Source of the DNA: Iris pallida
Lineage: Eukaryota > Streptophyta > Magnoliopsida > Asparagales > Iridaceae
Reading direction: 5' to 3'
Assembly: GCA_029216955.1 (NCBI GenBank)
Contig: JANAVB010042263.1
Location: forward strand, 1-64,000
DNA: 64,000 nt
The notes beneath the pieces are model-generated. The model saw only the letters and a list, made by a program, of their open reading frames with translations, searched no databases and was not told the DNA's origin. The position numbers and the translations under genes are program-made. This document shows positions 30,199 to 42,300 of this stretch, piece by piece (positions within the stretch are counted from its first letter, which is position 1; each line of letters opens with the position of its first letter).

Positions 30199-31740
30199 CT
30201 AACTTCTCCACGACTGAGGAGTTGGTGACGCAATCGGATGCAGCCAAACTTGGCTCCACACAACAGAAGATGGTCGTCCGCTTCGACCAACAGGCGTTCG
30301 AAGAGATGCTCTCTGAAGGCAGCGCTGGCCCGATCCAGAAGCGCACCCGCACCACGAAGGCTCGCAAAGAGTGGAGGCCAAAATCATTTGCTCCTCCTCA
30401 AGTCTTCGATGAGATACCCTCTGTTGCTCAAAACGGCGAGAAGGACTCTCCTGCGGCCCCACTTCAGACCGTAGACAACTCTGCTGTCCCCAAGTCCGGC
30501 AGAAGAAAATACTATGATGCTGGACTTGCAGGGGCAAAGAGGAACTCTACGCGATCCGAGCCGCAGAAGGGTATTAGCCATAGGGAGAAAGCCCATGCGG
30601 CTACATCCGCCAACCGCATGAAGAAAACTCATACGGCCACATCTTTCAGCCGCATGACTTATGCGGCTACAGTTGCCAACCGCATGGATGAGACTCATGC
30701 GGCTATCAAAGTCAATCGTTTGCAGAAAACTCATGCGGCCACAGATGCCAACCGCATGCGGTCAGCCTGTACGGTCGTGACTCCTAGCCGCACAAGAACT
30801 CAGCCGACGACAGAAGACAACCGCATGCAGACAGCCTGCACGGTTTCCAATCCCAGCCGTATAACATCCGCTCCATGCTCCTCTCGATCAGTTTTCGACC
30901 GTCTCTCGTACGGTCCGAACCCTGATGATTCTCCAGACTCTGTGGTATTCAACTTGGACTCTTCTTATTATGCACCCACAGGTGTTAAGAAGAAGAAGTC
31001 CAGGGCAGCACGGGCTCATCAAGCCCAGGCAGCTGCCCCAACCTCTGACTATCGAGGCGTCCCGCTGATTATCACGCGGGCCTCTGATGGGAAGTTGTAT
31101 CGAACCGCTCAAGTCCAGTCCCCAGCGGCAAACGGACAAAGTGGTTCCTCTGACCTGCGTGAGATTGTAGAAACCCTAGAGGGGGGGTGAATAGGGTCAA
31201 GCTAACTAATCAAGCACTTAGCACAAGCTAATTGGCAATTTAAAAATAAAAGTGCAAGAGAAGAAGCAAACACAATACCGACACCCGATGTATCCTGGTA
31301 TCCTCCTAAGAGGCAGTCCAGTCCCGGAACTCTCTCCGGCTTTAATCTACTATTTGAGTAAATAGTTACACACGAGTTTGGATCCGAAGAACTCGCCAAC
31401 TTCAACACGAGTTTGGATCCGAAGAACTCGCCAACTTCAACCGAGAGTTTGGATACGAAGACTCTCCAACTTCAACCGAGAGTTTGGATACGAAGACTCC
31501 CCAACTTCAACCTTTCACAGTAGGTTTTGATCTCCTTACAATAGGATGAAGATCTTCCTTTTCAACTCAATAACCTAACACAATTTATGGATGGCAAATG
31601 AAAGCTTTGTAGAGTTGTATGTGGATAAGCTTTGGTGGTTTAGGAATTTTTAGGCTCAAATCATCAACCTTGAATGAAGGGGTTCAAGGCTATTTATAAC
31701 CAAAGCAAAGGAAAGTACAATAATGCAACTTTCTCAGGCT

Positions 31741-31993
31741 GACGGATCATCCGCCGGATTTCCGCGGAAATCCGCCGGATCATCCGCCTGAATAGTCCAA
31801 CGGCTATAAAAAGAGCCGTTGGGATCAATCATTCGTAAAATCCAACCGTTGGAATGCAAACGGTCATATGACGGAAAATCCGCCGGAATTCCGCGGTTTT
31901 CCGCCGGATAATCCGAACACTCACAGAAGGTATTCTGTGAGACCATTCGGATCTTCCGCCGGATTTCTGCGGAGATCCGCCGGATTATCCGCC
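31741..31993. repeat. Three CCGCCGGATTTCCGCGG-type near-palindromes
   Basis: Units at 31741-31788, 31869-31916 and 31947-31993, each about 47 bp and centred on CCGCGG (CTGCGG in the third). The core arms GATTTCC/GGAAATC are exact in the first. Flanking GGATMATCCGCC is repeated on both sides. Confidence 0.85.
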
Positions 31994-32236
31994 AGGATTC
32001 CGAAGATTGTCCTGGGATATATTCTACCCTAGCTTTCGATTTTGCCATCCATTTCTTGTGTTTACAATTATTCCTAAGACTCATTACAGACTCCAGATAC
32101 ACTATAGCAGGTGCAGGCTTCTTCAGAGTCTTGAAATGATGATGGCATGGCTTGGCTTCTTCCTTTAATAGTTGCTGGCTTTTTTCCTTGGCGGCAGCTG
32201 TCCAAAGATATCCAGTTTGTGAAAACTGAATACCTT

Positions 32237-32312
32237 TCGGGGGCTTCGCCCCCGAACCCCTGACGAGGGGCGCTGCCCCCTCGACCCCCGTCCGCTGACC
32301 GGGCAGCGGAAC
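32237..32312. repeat. GC-rich stem-loops
   Basis: CGGGGGCTTCGCCCCCG (32238-32254), a GAGGGGCGCTGCCCCCTC stem and a CCGCTG/CAGCGG stem lie in a row inside an otherwise AT-rich insertion. Confidence 0.8.
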
Positions 32313-32917
32313 CCCCGGTGCGTGGCTCCAGAGATGTCGTCGGGTGGTTCAGAGAAATCTTGTGGGATCCGTCGTCTTTGGCCCACCATGATTTCTTCAT
32401 TGCATATGTCCACGTTGATCTTGCTTATTGCTTTTCTGCATGTACATGTTAGACGAACAAAGCAATATCCATAGTAGCAAGTATGATAAATTAAAGCACA
32501 TTAGGACTATGCAAAGTTTAAGTATAAGTGCTAAGGTGATGGCATAAATGTTAGTGATATCAGAATGATTAAACTTAATTGAATGACCACAATCAAAAAC
32601 ATAGTTTTGATTTTGGCAACCTAATTAAATTTAAGATAGATAAGCTCATATCACTAAGATGTAAACCAATGGGCACATATCACCAAAGATATAAGTATAA
32701 GTAGAAATGTTATAGTGATAGTATGAAGATTAGTGATAATGAAATGCTAAACTTAACATATTAACCATATTCAAAAACATGATACAATCATTGGGCCAAC
32801 AAGACTGTCCTCCACAAACGCAAGGAAAGAGAAGGGGCCTCGGCGTGCAAAGAGTCCTCACATGGACGTCACTGCACCCAGATCATCGTCAACTGCTGCT
32901 GCAACAACACGGCAGTG

Positions 32918-34261
32918 ATGGAAGATCGGCCGCCCGTCTTCCAAAGATTACAGCATCCGAGCTCGGAGGACGAAGCACCTCCTATTGCCCCCTGCAATTC
33001 CGTGCAGAAAGTCCCTGCCGAGGGGAAAGGGAAGAAGACAAGCATCTCCAGCCCAAAAATATCAACCACTACAGCTAAGAAATTGTCGGCTAAACGGTTG
33101 CCCTCCACCGGAGTATACCAACATACCCGTTCGAAGACAAAATCTACTGCAATGGGAGATTCATCGTCCGCACCGATGAGGGTCGAGGGAGCTGGGGGTA
33201 GCACTCCTCCGAACATCCACGACAATCCGATGTTTCAAGGAGACGAGCCCGGAGAAACAACTCTCCCATCAGGTGCAACAGATGCTGATGTCCCCGAGGA
33301 CATCCGTGACTTTCAAGATGAAGCAAGCTCCGAAGCTGGGGGTACCGTTCCTTCTTAATCCGAACCCGAAGAGAATATTCTCACCTACCCCGATGATTTC
33401 TCGATGCATGGGTACGACTCGGAGGGCGCACCCTCCACCGTCCCTTCCGTCACTCCTCACGTAAGGACGGTATTCATGACGGACAACAATCAAGGTGGCT
33501 CCAGTGATCGCCAACGCATTGACACTTTGGAGGCCATACTGCACGCCTTGGTCAAGTCTGTAGACGAGATCAAAGCGGCTCTTCCTACTCTGCAAGGGGT
33601 GACACCTGGACAAACAAGCACGGATCCCGTAAACAATATAGATTCAAATTCAGCGGCACCAAACCCGGGCAATAATCCTCCCGAAGTAACGGCTCCTACT
33701 ATGACAGATGAGACCCGAGAAGTAAGAAAAGAAGTTCAAGAGCTCCGAGCCATGTTCCACGCCCGAGAAAACTCTCAAGACTTCAGAATACGGCAACCAT
33801 ATCCTGCTGAATGGAGGGATGTTCCACTCCCACCAAGATATAAGCCATTCAATATCAACCCCTATGATGGCAAGACCTCAGCAAGTCGGTACTTCGAGGT
33901 CACCACCGACCATCTGCCTCATGATGACGCTATCCTCACGCAGTTATTCATCGGGGCATTGGAAGGAGTCGCCTTCGACTGGTACCGCAACCTGCCGGAC
34001 AATTGCATCCACTCTTTCGCTGGCTTCAAACGCTTGTTCTTGGAGAGGTTCTATGAGGTAGGCCAAGACGTCACAATATCTACCCTCATGGACGTCGTCC
34101 AAGGAGAGAAAGAGCTGACGAGGAATTACATTGAGCGATTTCGTCAAACTGCAATGAAGTTACCATCCGGCAATCCGGATTCTTCCTTGATTGAAATCTG
34201 CCAAAAGAGACTGCTCCCAACAATTAGTCTCTGGATGGGCAAAAGTCAGTTCAAGGACTGA
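32918..34261 (+). pseudogene. Tat-1 gag, two in-frame stops
   Basis: Starts at ATG 32918 overlapping the ORF1 stop (TGATG). One frame runs on through gag and pol. It is broken by TAA at 33356-33358 (context PS*SEPEEN) and TGA at 34259-34261 (FKD*KAFIIS). Both look like C-to-T changes of CAA and G-to-A of TGG. The N-terminal third is low complexity with a VYQHTRSKTKS motif seen in Tat gag proteins. The capsid-type Retrotrans_gag domain is at about 33820-34250 (YDGKTSASRYFEV, WYRNLPDNCIHSFAGFK, RNYIERFRQ). Confidence 0.8.
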
Positions 34262-36886
34262 AAGGCTTTTATCATCAGTACTACAAGTGCCGAGGAACGA
34301 TTAAGGAAGGCTCGCCAACTGGGGTTGCATATCTCGGATGGAGAGAACAAGGGCAAGCGTCCCAGCACCCACACCGACAATGGGGGTAGCCCCTCTAACA
34401 ATCGGGACAACAAAGGTAAGCAGGCTATGGTGGCCGACGCGGCCCAGAAGCCCGAGTCACAACCAACAGACAAACAATGGCCTCAAATCACTTACTCTTT
34501 TGAAGACGGCCACGTCAAGCCTATCTTGGACATGCTCATACAAGGGGACATAATTCAGCTTCCTCCACCAAGACGGAAACCGCGGCCGGCAGAGATGGAG
34601 AACCCAAAATTCTGCCATTACCACCGTTACGTCCACCATGCTACACACGACTGCTACCAACTGAAACGGTACATCCAAAACCTCATCGATTCGAACACTC
34701 TAGCCATCAATTTCGAGGAGGTAACCGTAGCAGCCAACATGGTATCCGTACAATTCGGCAGCTTCCCGCCAACAGAGACTCAAGACGGTGTTATACCCAT
34801 CCCTCTGGCAACGATAGAAATTGCTAATCTTTCGCCTGCTCGAGATCAAGCTGCCAATCTTGTACCTCTCACTACATCGCGAGGAGAAATTATGTGGATC
34901 CATCCGGACTTGGTCCACGAGGTGACTCAACCCACAACGAAGAAGAGAAGCGGAAAAGTCAGATCCTGCCGCACCGTCTCGACAAATGAAGAAGAAGTCA
35001 CGGCCGTTGTTACTCGATTTGGAGCACAATCTCAGCCCGTGGCTGAGAACCCGACTGATGATCATCCGCCCACTTCTACTGATACTCCGGGATCGGCTCA
35101 GCCTCCGACGACCGACAAGCCTAAGCCGAAGGAGACTCGCTTCGACAAATCCCTCCGAAAGGAGACACCTCAGGGGCTGGAGAGGCCCTACAACTTCGAC
35201 ATCTTGGCACAATTAGCTAATACACCGGCCAAATTGTCCTTATACGAACTCCTAAGGCTATCAAAGGATGTCCGTACGGCTTTGAGTGATGCACTCCAAA
35301 ATGCCGACGCGTACTTGGCTCAGGTCAACCTCACGGGAGATAACCAACCTGCAGATCTCCAAGATAGTGCGTGTACGGGAGCGATGTCGAATATCGTCTT
35401 CTCTCCGCAGGATATGCTCATCAAAACTAACCTGCACGATCGCCCGTTATACTACACTGGATACATTGGCGACGTAAAGGTGGACCGAATGCATATTGAT
35501 CCTGGGTCTTCTATAAGCATCATTCCGAAGGGTCTGCTACATCATCTTCGCATTCCGATGCATCGTCTGACGCCTACAAGCACCGCCATTAGCGGTTTCA
35601 ATTCGGGCAGGAGCTACCCAATCGGGAAGATCCGTCTGAAATGCCAGGTTGGCGATCTCCAATCAGAAGTCACCTGCTACGTCATAGACGCCGACACTTC
35701 TTACAACATCCTTTTGGGGCGGCCTTGGATACACGATTACATGATCGTGCCTTCCACGTTGTACCAATGTTTCAAATATGTCGATAAGTATGGCTTCGTG
35801 AGGACGGAATTTGCTGATATCGATCCCTTCAAGGGAGTCGAATCTTATTACTCAGACTCCTGTCTGTACGAAAAATCGAAGAAGCACCTGGTCGAAGATG
35901 ATGTGCAAGCTCATACCAAGACGGCCACAGGATCAGAAGAACCTCTGACGATCCACCTCCAGGCTCGCAAACCAGGCAATTACGCAATGGAACACTCCCT
36001 TGGTGCCCTGCTGGCACAAAACAACGACGCAGGCCACGAACATGCCATATATTACCTCAGCCGAATGATGATTGGTCCGGAACACCGATACACCGCTGTG
36101 GAGAAGGAATGCCTCGCCCTGGTGTTCGCCATTCAAAAGACGCGGCACTACGTCACAGGGCAAGCCATACATGTGATCTCCCGAGTCAACCCTCTCCGAG
36201 TCCTCATGACTAAACCAGGGGCACTCAGTTCTCGCCTCGCTACATGGGCAATATTATTGTCCCCCTATCATATGATCTTCGTCCCGCAGAAGGCTGTCAA
36301 GGGTCAAGCCCTGGCAGACTTCTTGGCAGCCCACCCAGGATCGGAGTCATCCAGAATATATGAAGAGATCCCAGATGAGGTCGCCGATTCGAATACAGCC
36401 ACCCACGATAACATATGGCGGATGTTCTTCGATGGCGCTTCAAGAACCGGACCCAAGGGAAATATTGTCGTTGGGGTCGGGGTGGTATTGATTTCTCCTA
36501 CTGGGCTGGTGGTCAATCGCGCCTATTCCCTCACAGAACCCTGCTCCAACAATGTGGCCGAGTATAACGCTCTGGTCATTGGCCTCCAACTCGCAAGAGA
36601 ACTGGGAGTAGAATACCTTAAAGCATACGGCGATTTCCAACTAATCGTCAATCAGATCCGGGGTTCGTACGAAGTCCGCCACGAAGACATGATCCCTTAT
36701 CACCAAATAGCGATTGACATCATCTCGTCATTCGAGGGGTTCTTCATCGAACATGTCTCCAGACTCCGAAACATCGAAGCTGATGCCCTAGCTGGTCTTA
36801 CCGCTTCCCTAGCAGTTCCAAACTATGATCTCCAATCAGTGGATGTGATAGGCCACGAACTGGTCTGTCCCAAGAACAATGTGTAA
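34262..36886 (+). pseudogene. Tat-1 gag end, protease and RNase H domains; RT deleted
   Basis: Open from 34262 (first internal ATG 34325) to TAA 36884-36886, same frame as gag. It has the gag C-terminus, then an aspartic protease (IDPGSSISIIP at about 35500, LLGRPWIHDY at about 35712). At about 35970-35985 the text jumps from LQARKPG to NYAMEHSLGALLAQ, directly into RNase H (YTAVEKECLALVFAI). The whole RT, present in Tat-2 between the same two sequences, is missing yet the frame is kept. The second RNase H has FFDGASR, NNVAEYNAL, YGDFQLIVNQ and EADALA, so all four acidic positions are present. The final TAA replaces a CAA still present in Tat-2 (KNNVQF). Confidence 0.85.
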
Positions 36887-36889
36887 TTC

Positions 36890-38188
36890 GTGGCAACTTA
36901 TTCCGCCCAGACAATCGATGATGCCCCAGACTGGAGACAACCATTCATCGACTTCGTCGTCTACGACATCCTTCCTGAGAACCCAAAGGAAGCTACTTCT
37001 GTCAGACGGCGTTCTCTCAGGTTCTTCTACGATATGGAGACGAAGATGCTGTATCGCCGCTCCTATGACGGATTATTACTCCGGTGCCTGTCGAACGCAG
37101 AAGCCAAAGAAGCCGTACGAGAAGCTCATGACGGTGTCTGCAGGGCCCATCAGCCCGGCCCAAAACTACAAGATCGCCTTCACCGAATGGGCTACTACTG
37201 GCCCACGTTGGTGGCAGACGCGATAGACTATGCCAGAAAATGCAAAGCTTGCCAAGTCCACGCAGACTTCATTCACCAACCATCGGAGTTTCTACATCCG
37301 ACAGTGGCATCCTGGCCATTCGAAGCATGGGGAATGGATATCATTGGCCCAATCACCCCACCTTCCTCCCGAGGACATCGCTTCATACTTGCTATCACTG
37401 ATTACTTCTCCAAATGGGCGGAAGCTGTCCCACTCGCAGAAGTTAAGACTTCAAACGTGATCAGCTTCCTTAAGCATCATGTCATCTACCGCTTTGGATT
37501 ACCCCGAAGGATCATCCATGACAATGGTCCGCAGTTTGCAAGCCACGCATTCTATCGGTTCTGCGATAAGCACCGCATTCAGAATGTCGCTTTGACACCG
37601 TACAACCCGACAGCAAACGGGTTAGCAGAGGCATTCAACAAAACGATCATCAAACTCCTCAAGAAGTTTGTCTCCTCCAACAAATGTGACTGGAACGAAA
37701 AGCTCGGCGAATGCTTATGGGCTTATCGCACCACAGTTCGAACAGCCACCGGGAATACACCATTCTTCCTGGTGTACGGGAGTGAGGCAGTCCTCCCATT
37801 GGAAACTCAAATCCCCTCACTCCGCGTCGCCCTCACCTATCAATTGACAACGGATGATAACTACCGACGTCGACTACAAGAGTTGGAGGCCTTAGATGAA
37901 AAACGTCTCCTAGCTCAGCAAAGGATCGAGCTATACCAAGCACGCATCTCAGGAGCCTTCAACAAGAAGGTTAAAATCAGAACATTCCAAGTGGGCGATC
38001 TTGTGCTGGCAGTCCGCAGGCCAATGGTCATGACTCACAAGACCGCCGGCAAGTTCCAGCCAAAATGGGAAGGTCCATTTGTCATCGAGGCCGTGTTCTC
38101 CAACGGTGCTTACCGCCTCGCCAAACAGAACGGAGACTTGCTCATGTTGCCCGTCAGCGACAAGTTCCTGAAGAAATACTATGTTTAA
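36890..38188 (+). pseudogene. Tat-1 integrase (end of pol)
   Basis: Same frame as the preceding pol, one stop codon apart. About 430 residues without further damage. Zinc-binding H...H and CKACQVH (about residues 80-120). Catalytic D in GMDIIGPI (about 148), D in IHDNGPQF (about 210) and E in NGLAEAFNK (about 246). C-terminal KWEGPFVIEAVFSNGAYRL like the GPY/F module. It ends FLKKYYV and TAA. Expressed alone it would have to start at an internal codon, so I treat it as part of a broken polyprotein. Confidence 0.88.
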
Positions 38189-38199
38189 ACATCATTCTC

Positions 38200-38940
38200 C
38201 AGATTATCGAGTCATGTACCCCTTTAGTACCACTGAACTCTCATCCACCCCATTTCAGATTATCGAGCCATGCACCCGCTGGTGCCGCTGAACTCTCACT
38301 CCCTCAATATTCTAAATTACCAAGTTATGTACCAGCTGGTGCCTCTGAACTTACATTTCGGTCACTCTTGCAGATAGTAAGTCACGTATGATTATACCTC
38401 TGAACTTTTTTCCTGGAAGAGATCCTCCCTCATGATCCACTACCCGCACTCCCAGTGCACAAAAGGGTAGTCGATCCACCAATTTCCGAAACGACCATGT
38501 CCTCATTACCTCTGAGTCGTCTTTACTTCCACCAAAAACAAACCGCCCCCTCGCATAGGACTTCCACATTCTCCTACCTCTGAGTCGTTCTATGTACCCA
38601 CTCTTCATTGAGCCCACTCCTGCCATGTCCTCATTACCTCTGAATGGGAAGGCTCCGTCGAAGAAATCGTCATATTTGCCATGTCCATATTACCTCTGAG
38701 CAAGTATGCCGGTCCTCTTTCAATCTATTATCTGTACCCACAACCGGAGTACGACAAGGATAATAGGTCCACAAATGTCCTCTGTTGACCACAAATGTTC
38801 TCTGTTGACCACAAATATCTGCTATTTACTACAAATAGCTTCCGTGAAGTCTCTCCTGCCATGTTCTCATTACCTCTGAGCAGGAAGATTTCACGATAAA
38901 ACCTTCACGTTTGTCATGTCATCATAACCTCTGAGCAAAT
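38200..38940 (+). repeat. Degenerate TCCTCATTACCTCTGAG motif array after pol
   Basis: About ten copies of CATG-Y-N-TCATTACCTCTGAG or looser forms with CTGAACT at the left. The same motif occurs reversed in Tat-2 (48270-48900). It is non-coding. Confidence 0.75.
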
Positions 38941-39270
38941 GTAATTGGTTTCCTTTCATCCCATTATCCGTATCCTGAACCAGAGTACGCCAAGGATAAT
39001 AGGCCCACAAATATCCCTTGCTAAGCTTCTTAGCATAAATCCACCATCTTACCATGCCCCGGGAGCCCAGCTGCTCTACGACATTCCTTCCCCCAAAACC
39101 AAGAACACCCATGACCACTTTGCCATGGCTGCTCCAAACATCCAAACTTGTTATCCGTACCTAAAGCCAAGGTACACCTAGGGTAACAGGTCCACAAATA
39201 ATCCCCCAGCAAGTCCGGTTCCATAAACACTGCAAGTACAAGAAAGAAAAGATGAGTTGAAACATGCTCA

Positions 39271-39276
39271 TTTATT
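39271..39276 (-). terminator. Poly(A) signal of the antisense gene
   Basis: AATAAA on the minus strand, 95 nt after the antisense stop codon. The position is right for a 3' end. Confidence 0.6.
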
Positions 39277-39370
39277 CAAAAATCAAAGGGCTACATCAGC
39301 GGGGATCACACCCCTTACAAAAATTAAAAGAGAAAAAAAAAGAGAGAAGAAGAAGAAGACAGAGGGCGGA

Positions 39371-42300
39371 TCACTGCTCTGGAGCACATAATACTGTGAG
39401 ACGGTCCTTTATCAAGGCAACCGACCGCTCAAGCCTCTGTTTGGCTCGATGCTCCGCCTCCTGGTTCAGCACCGTCGCATCCTCCAGATGAGCATGGGCT
39501 TGCCAGTTGTCCTCAAACTTCTTAAAGGCCCGCTCCAGGTTGACAGAAGATCGGGAAACCCTCTCGGCCTCCCGAGCAATCGACTCCTGTTCTGCATGAG
39601 CAGCCTCCCGCTCTGACTCTAAGAAGGCTAACTCCTTCTGGAGTGCGAGAATTCGCTCCTTCGTGTCAGCTATTCCACGAGAGGCAGATTCTTCCCGGGC
39701 CCTACAAGCCTGACTCCGACGACCCAGTCGGTCATAGGAGATGGAGAACTTGTCAAGGTCCCCCTGCACAGCCGGTCCGGCAGTTTTTCGAGCAAGCTTG
39801 ATCCTGTCCCGAGCAGCAACCAGGAAGCCCCGCTCCCGTTCAATCGCAGCAGGCAAGCCAGCCTGCCGTACTGCCAGCAGTTGGGTCACAAGCTGGTCAG
39901 CCTCTGTCAACTTAGGTTCCAGGAGCGCGGCTAACCCCACCCCGCCAGGAAGACCCTTCAGAGTGTCGATTTGACCCCGAGTACCCCGCAGAGACAGAGA
40001 AAAAGGGGTCTCCCGTTCCACGACAGCGTTTACACCCCTCCCTAAGTGACGATAGAAGCTGTCAACCACATCCTGCGTCACCTCGTTCAGAGCCTCCGAG
40101 GAAGCTGGTGTCAACGGAAGTGTGGCTGGCAGCGCGGAAGAAGACGCGACAGAATCTGCCGCTCCTGCCACAAGAGAAACCAACTCTGCACGAAAGGACG
40201 CTTGAACATCGGCCAATTCCTCTTCAGCGGCCCGTAGAATTTGGATGCTCGGCAGGATTGAGAAGTCGATCTCCGGAGCCGTATAAGCAGCCGAAGACGA
40301 GGCCGGGGCCAGCACCAACTCCATCCCCATCTGCCCAGAGCTGGCAGGATGTCCCTCAACATGCAATGACGAAGGAGAGGAAACACTCCTTTCGCCCAGA
40401 TAACGGTAGACCGGGCCTTCCCCGAGAACATCCGCGGCGGGAGGTAAAGGGTCAGGACCTGCAGGGCCAAGGCAACCATGAATCGACTTGACCCGAAGGA
40501 TATGTTGATAGAGCAAATAAGCCCCCTCGGTGGTCAATATGTGGCTCAGCTTACCAGTGGAGGAGTGTGGAGGCTGGGGTTCGCCTACAGCCATCACAAC
40601 CTTTTCACCAACAGCCTCCGAGTCAGGAATAATAGACTCATCCACCCTTGCATCCTCAGGAGGAGATGCACCGAGAATGGCGTCGTCTTGCTGAAGTTCA
40701 GGAATCTCGGAGACGGGCCCATGGAAACTTTCGTCACCCCGGGCTGGGGCCTCAGCAGCTTGGGAGTCCTCAGCCGCCGCTGAGAGAGCCCCCGCAGAGA
40801 GAATCGCGGCACACATGTCGCTAATCAAAGCAGCAAGGGCCGGATTAACTACTGGGGCAGTAGATGGTTCATGAGAGCCTGGTTCGTCAGATGCCTACAA
40901 AGAAAAATAATCAAGTCATATCCCCGAGAAGAAGAAAACAACAACAAAGAGAAGGCTCCGACCTACCTCTGGAATGCCGTCTACATCCTCACCCTTCTCC
41001 GTAATAAGCAGCCTACGGGGACCGACCGCCGCTTTCTTTACAGAAAAAGTTACCCCTCCGCCAGTGGACTCACGTCTGCCTCGCTTACGTGAGGGACCAG
41101 GCATGACGGGCGGTAGATCTACCCGTACCACCTCCGACACAGATGGTAACTGGTCCACCGCTTCATCAAATACAGCCGACGGTTGATCCGTCATCATGTC
41201 ACCTGCCATGACGGGAGACTGACCCGCCATTGTCTCGTCATCCGAAGAAAGGGAGTCCCCATCATCCCGCTCGTTGTCTTCCTTAATTGTGTCGAAGGAC
41301 TCAGAATCGGGCGAAGGAACTCTATTCGTCCCTTTCTTCTTCGCTCTCGACGTTGTAGCCTTCTCCGCCAGGCGAGTGCCCACAATGAAGCTAATCCTCG
41401 AGTCAAAATCGAGGGGAGGAGGGTTCGCCGTAACATGATATAGGGCCGCCATATGCAGGATTTCTCCTATCACGTTTGCGGCAGGGACCAAGAAGCTAGC
41501 CCGAGTATGACAGGTGTCATAGTAGCTCCATGCCCTAATACCGTCAAGAATGTTACCTTCAAATCCCAGGCGAGAACTGGGGCGCCCGAGGAATAGCTGA
41601 CTATACCCAAATTGACGGGCAAACCTACTAGGCAAGTAGGGCTCCAAGTACACAAAGTTGCGATTCCGGTAAACTAGATGCGCCGGGCGAATATTACGCA
41701 GCCAGAAACGCATCTTTTCAGGCAAGAAATGAGGAGGTCCAACCCCATCAACATGAACACTCCTCACCTCTTGATCAGTAAAACGAGGAACGGACACGAA
41801 AAAATTGTACCCGTCCACCCTCGCCAGCATCCTCCGACACGCCGGCATGGTACTACATTCCCAAGGTTGGTGGTGATACTTGAAAAGAAATGCGTCGTCA
41901 TCTGTAACGCCATCTCCCGTCCCAGGCCTCATCCAGGACTGATAATGCAGCAATAGCCATCCCAGCAAGTAATGATAAGGCAATTCTACACGTTCGAAAT
42001 CCATTGCCACGTTACGAGCAATGACCTTGGACGAGAAGGCGCGGAGACCATGCTGAATACTGCACACCATGGCAGGAAGAAGAGCCAGCCTGACCCCAAA
42101 GGCCAACTTCACGGCAGGAAGAATGAAGTGGCGACTGATCCTCTCAATAGAACCTGCCCCTCCTAAGACCACGCAAGTGCGTAGCCATACCATTAAAAAC
42201 CCGACCAAGAGTGCCTTCTCTGACAACCGCCGGGTACCATAACAAAAGTAGCTGAAGGAGTCAATCTGGCTCCCGAACCTGTCACTTTTAGACTTTGACC

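Larger units (their letters stand above)
31168..32789. mobile_element. Nested 1.6-kb insertion in ORF1, class unknown
   Basis: Starts TAGAAACCCTAGAGGGGG and ends ATGATACAATC, between two ATTG copies (31164-31167 and 32790-32793). Removing it with one ATTG restores the ORF1 frame, which supports these borders. It contains four 36-bp repeats with GAGTTTGGATMCGAAGA (31365-31510), three near-palindromes centred on CCGCGG or CTGCGG, and GC-rich hairpins. No protein is readable. It could be a solo terminal repeat or a small non-autonomous element. Confidence 0.65.
30168..32918 (+). pseudogene. Tat-1 ORF1, split by an insertion
   Basis: Frame opens at ATG 30168, inside the LTR end, and reads through the primer site. 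It is open to 31167, where a 1622-bp insertion (31168-32789, ATTG duplication) interrupts it. It resumes in the same frame at 32794 and ends at TGA 32916-32918. Without the insertion the frame is 375 codons. Residues about 140-205 are imperfect repeats of the type ANRMKKTHAAT, encoded by CATGCGGC and CCGCATG motifs. The C-terminal part is basic (contains KKKKSRAARAHQAQ). The stop overlaps the next start as TGATG. Its function is unknown; Ogre-type elements also have an ORF before gag. A homologous C-terminal piece occurs in Tat-2 at 47720-47930. Confidence 0.65.

Noticed and set aside
31168..32789. Intron of ORF1
   Set aside because: A GT can be found at the left edge, but the right edge has no AG acceptor and an ATTG duplication flanks the segment. 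An insertion explains it better.
33404..34261. Independent gag gene starting at 33404
   Set aside because: The same frame is open upstream to 32918 apart from one TAA, so the ATG at 33404 is internal.
34700..35212. 170-codon minus-strand frame
   Set aside because: Shadow of the Tat-1 gag/protease frame on the plus strand.
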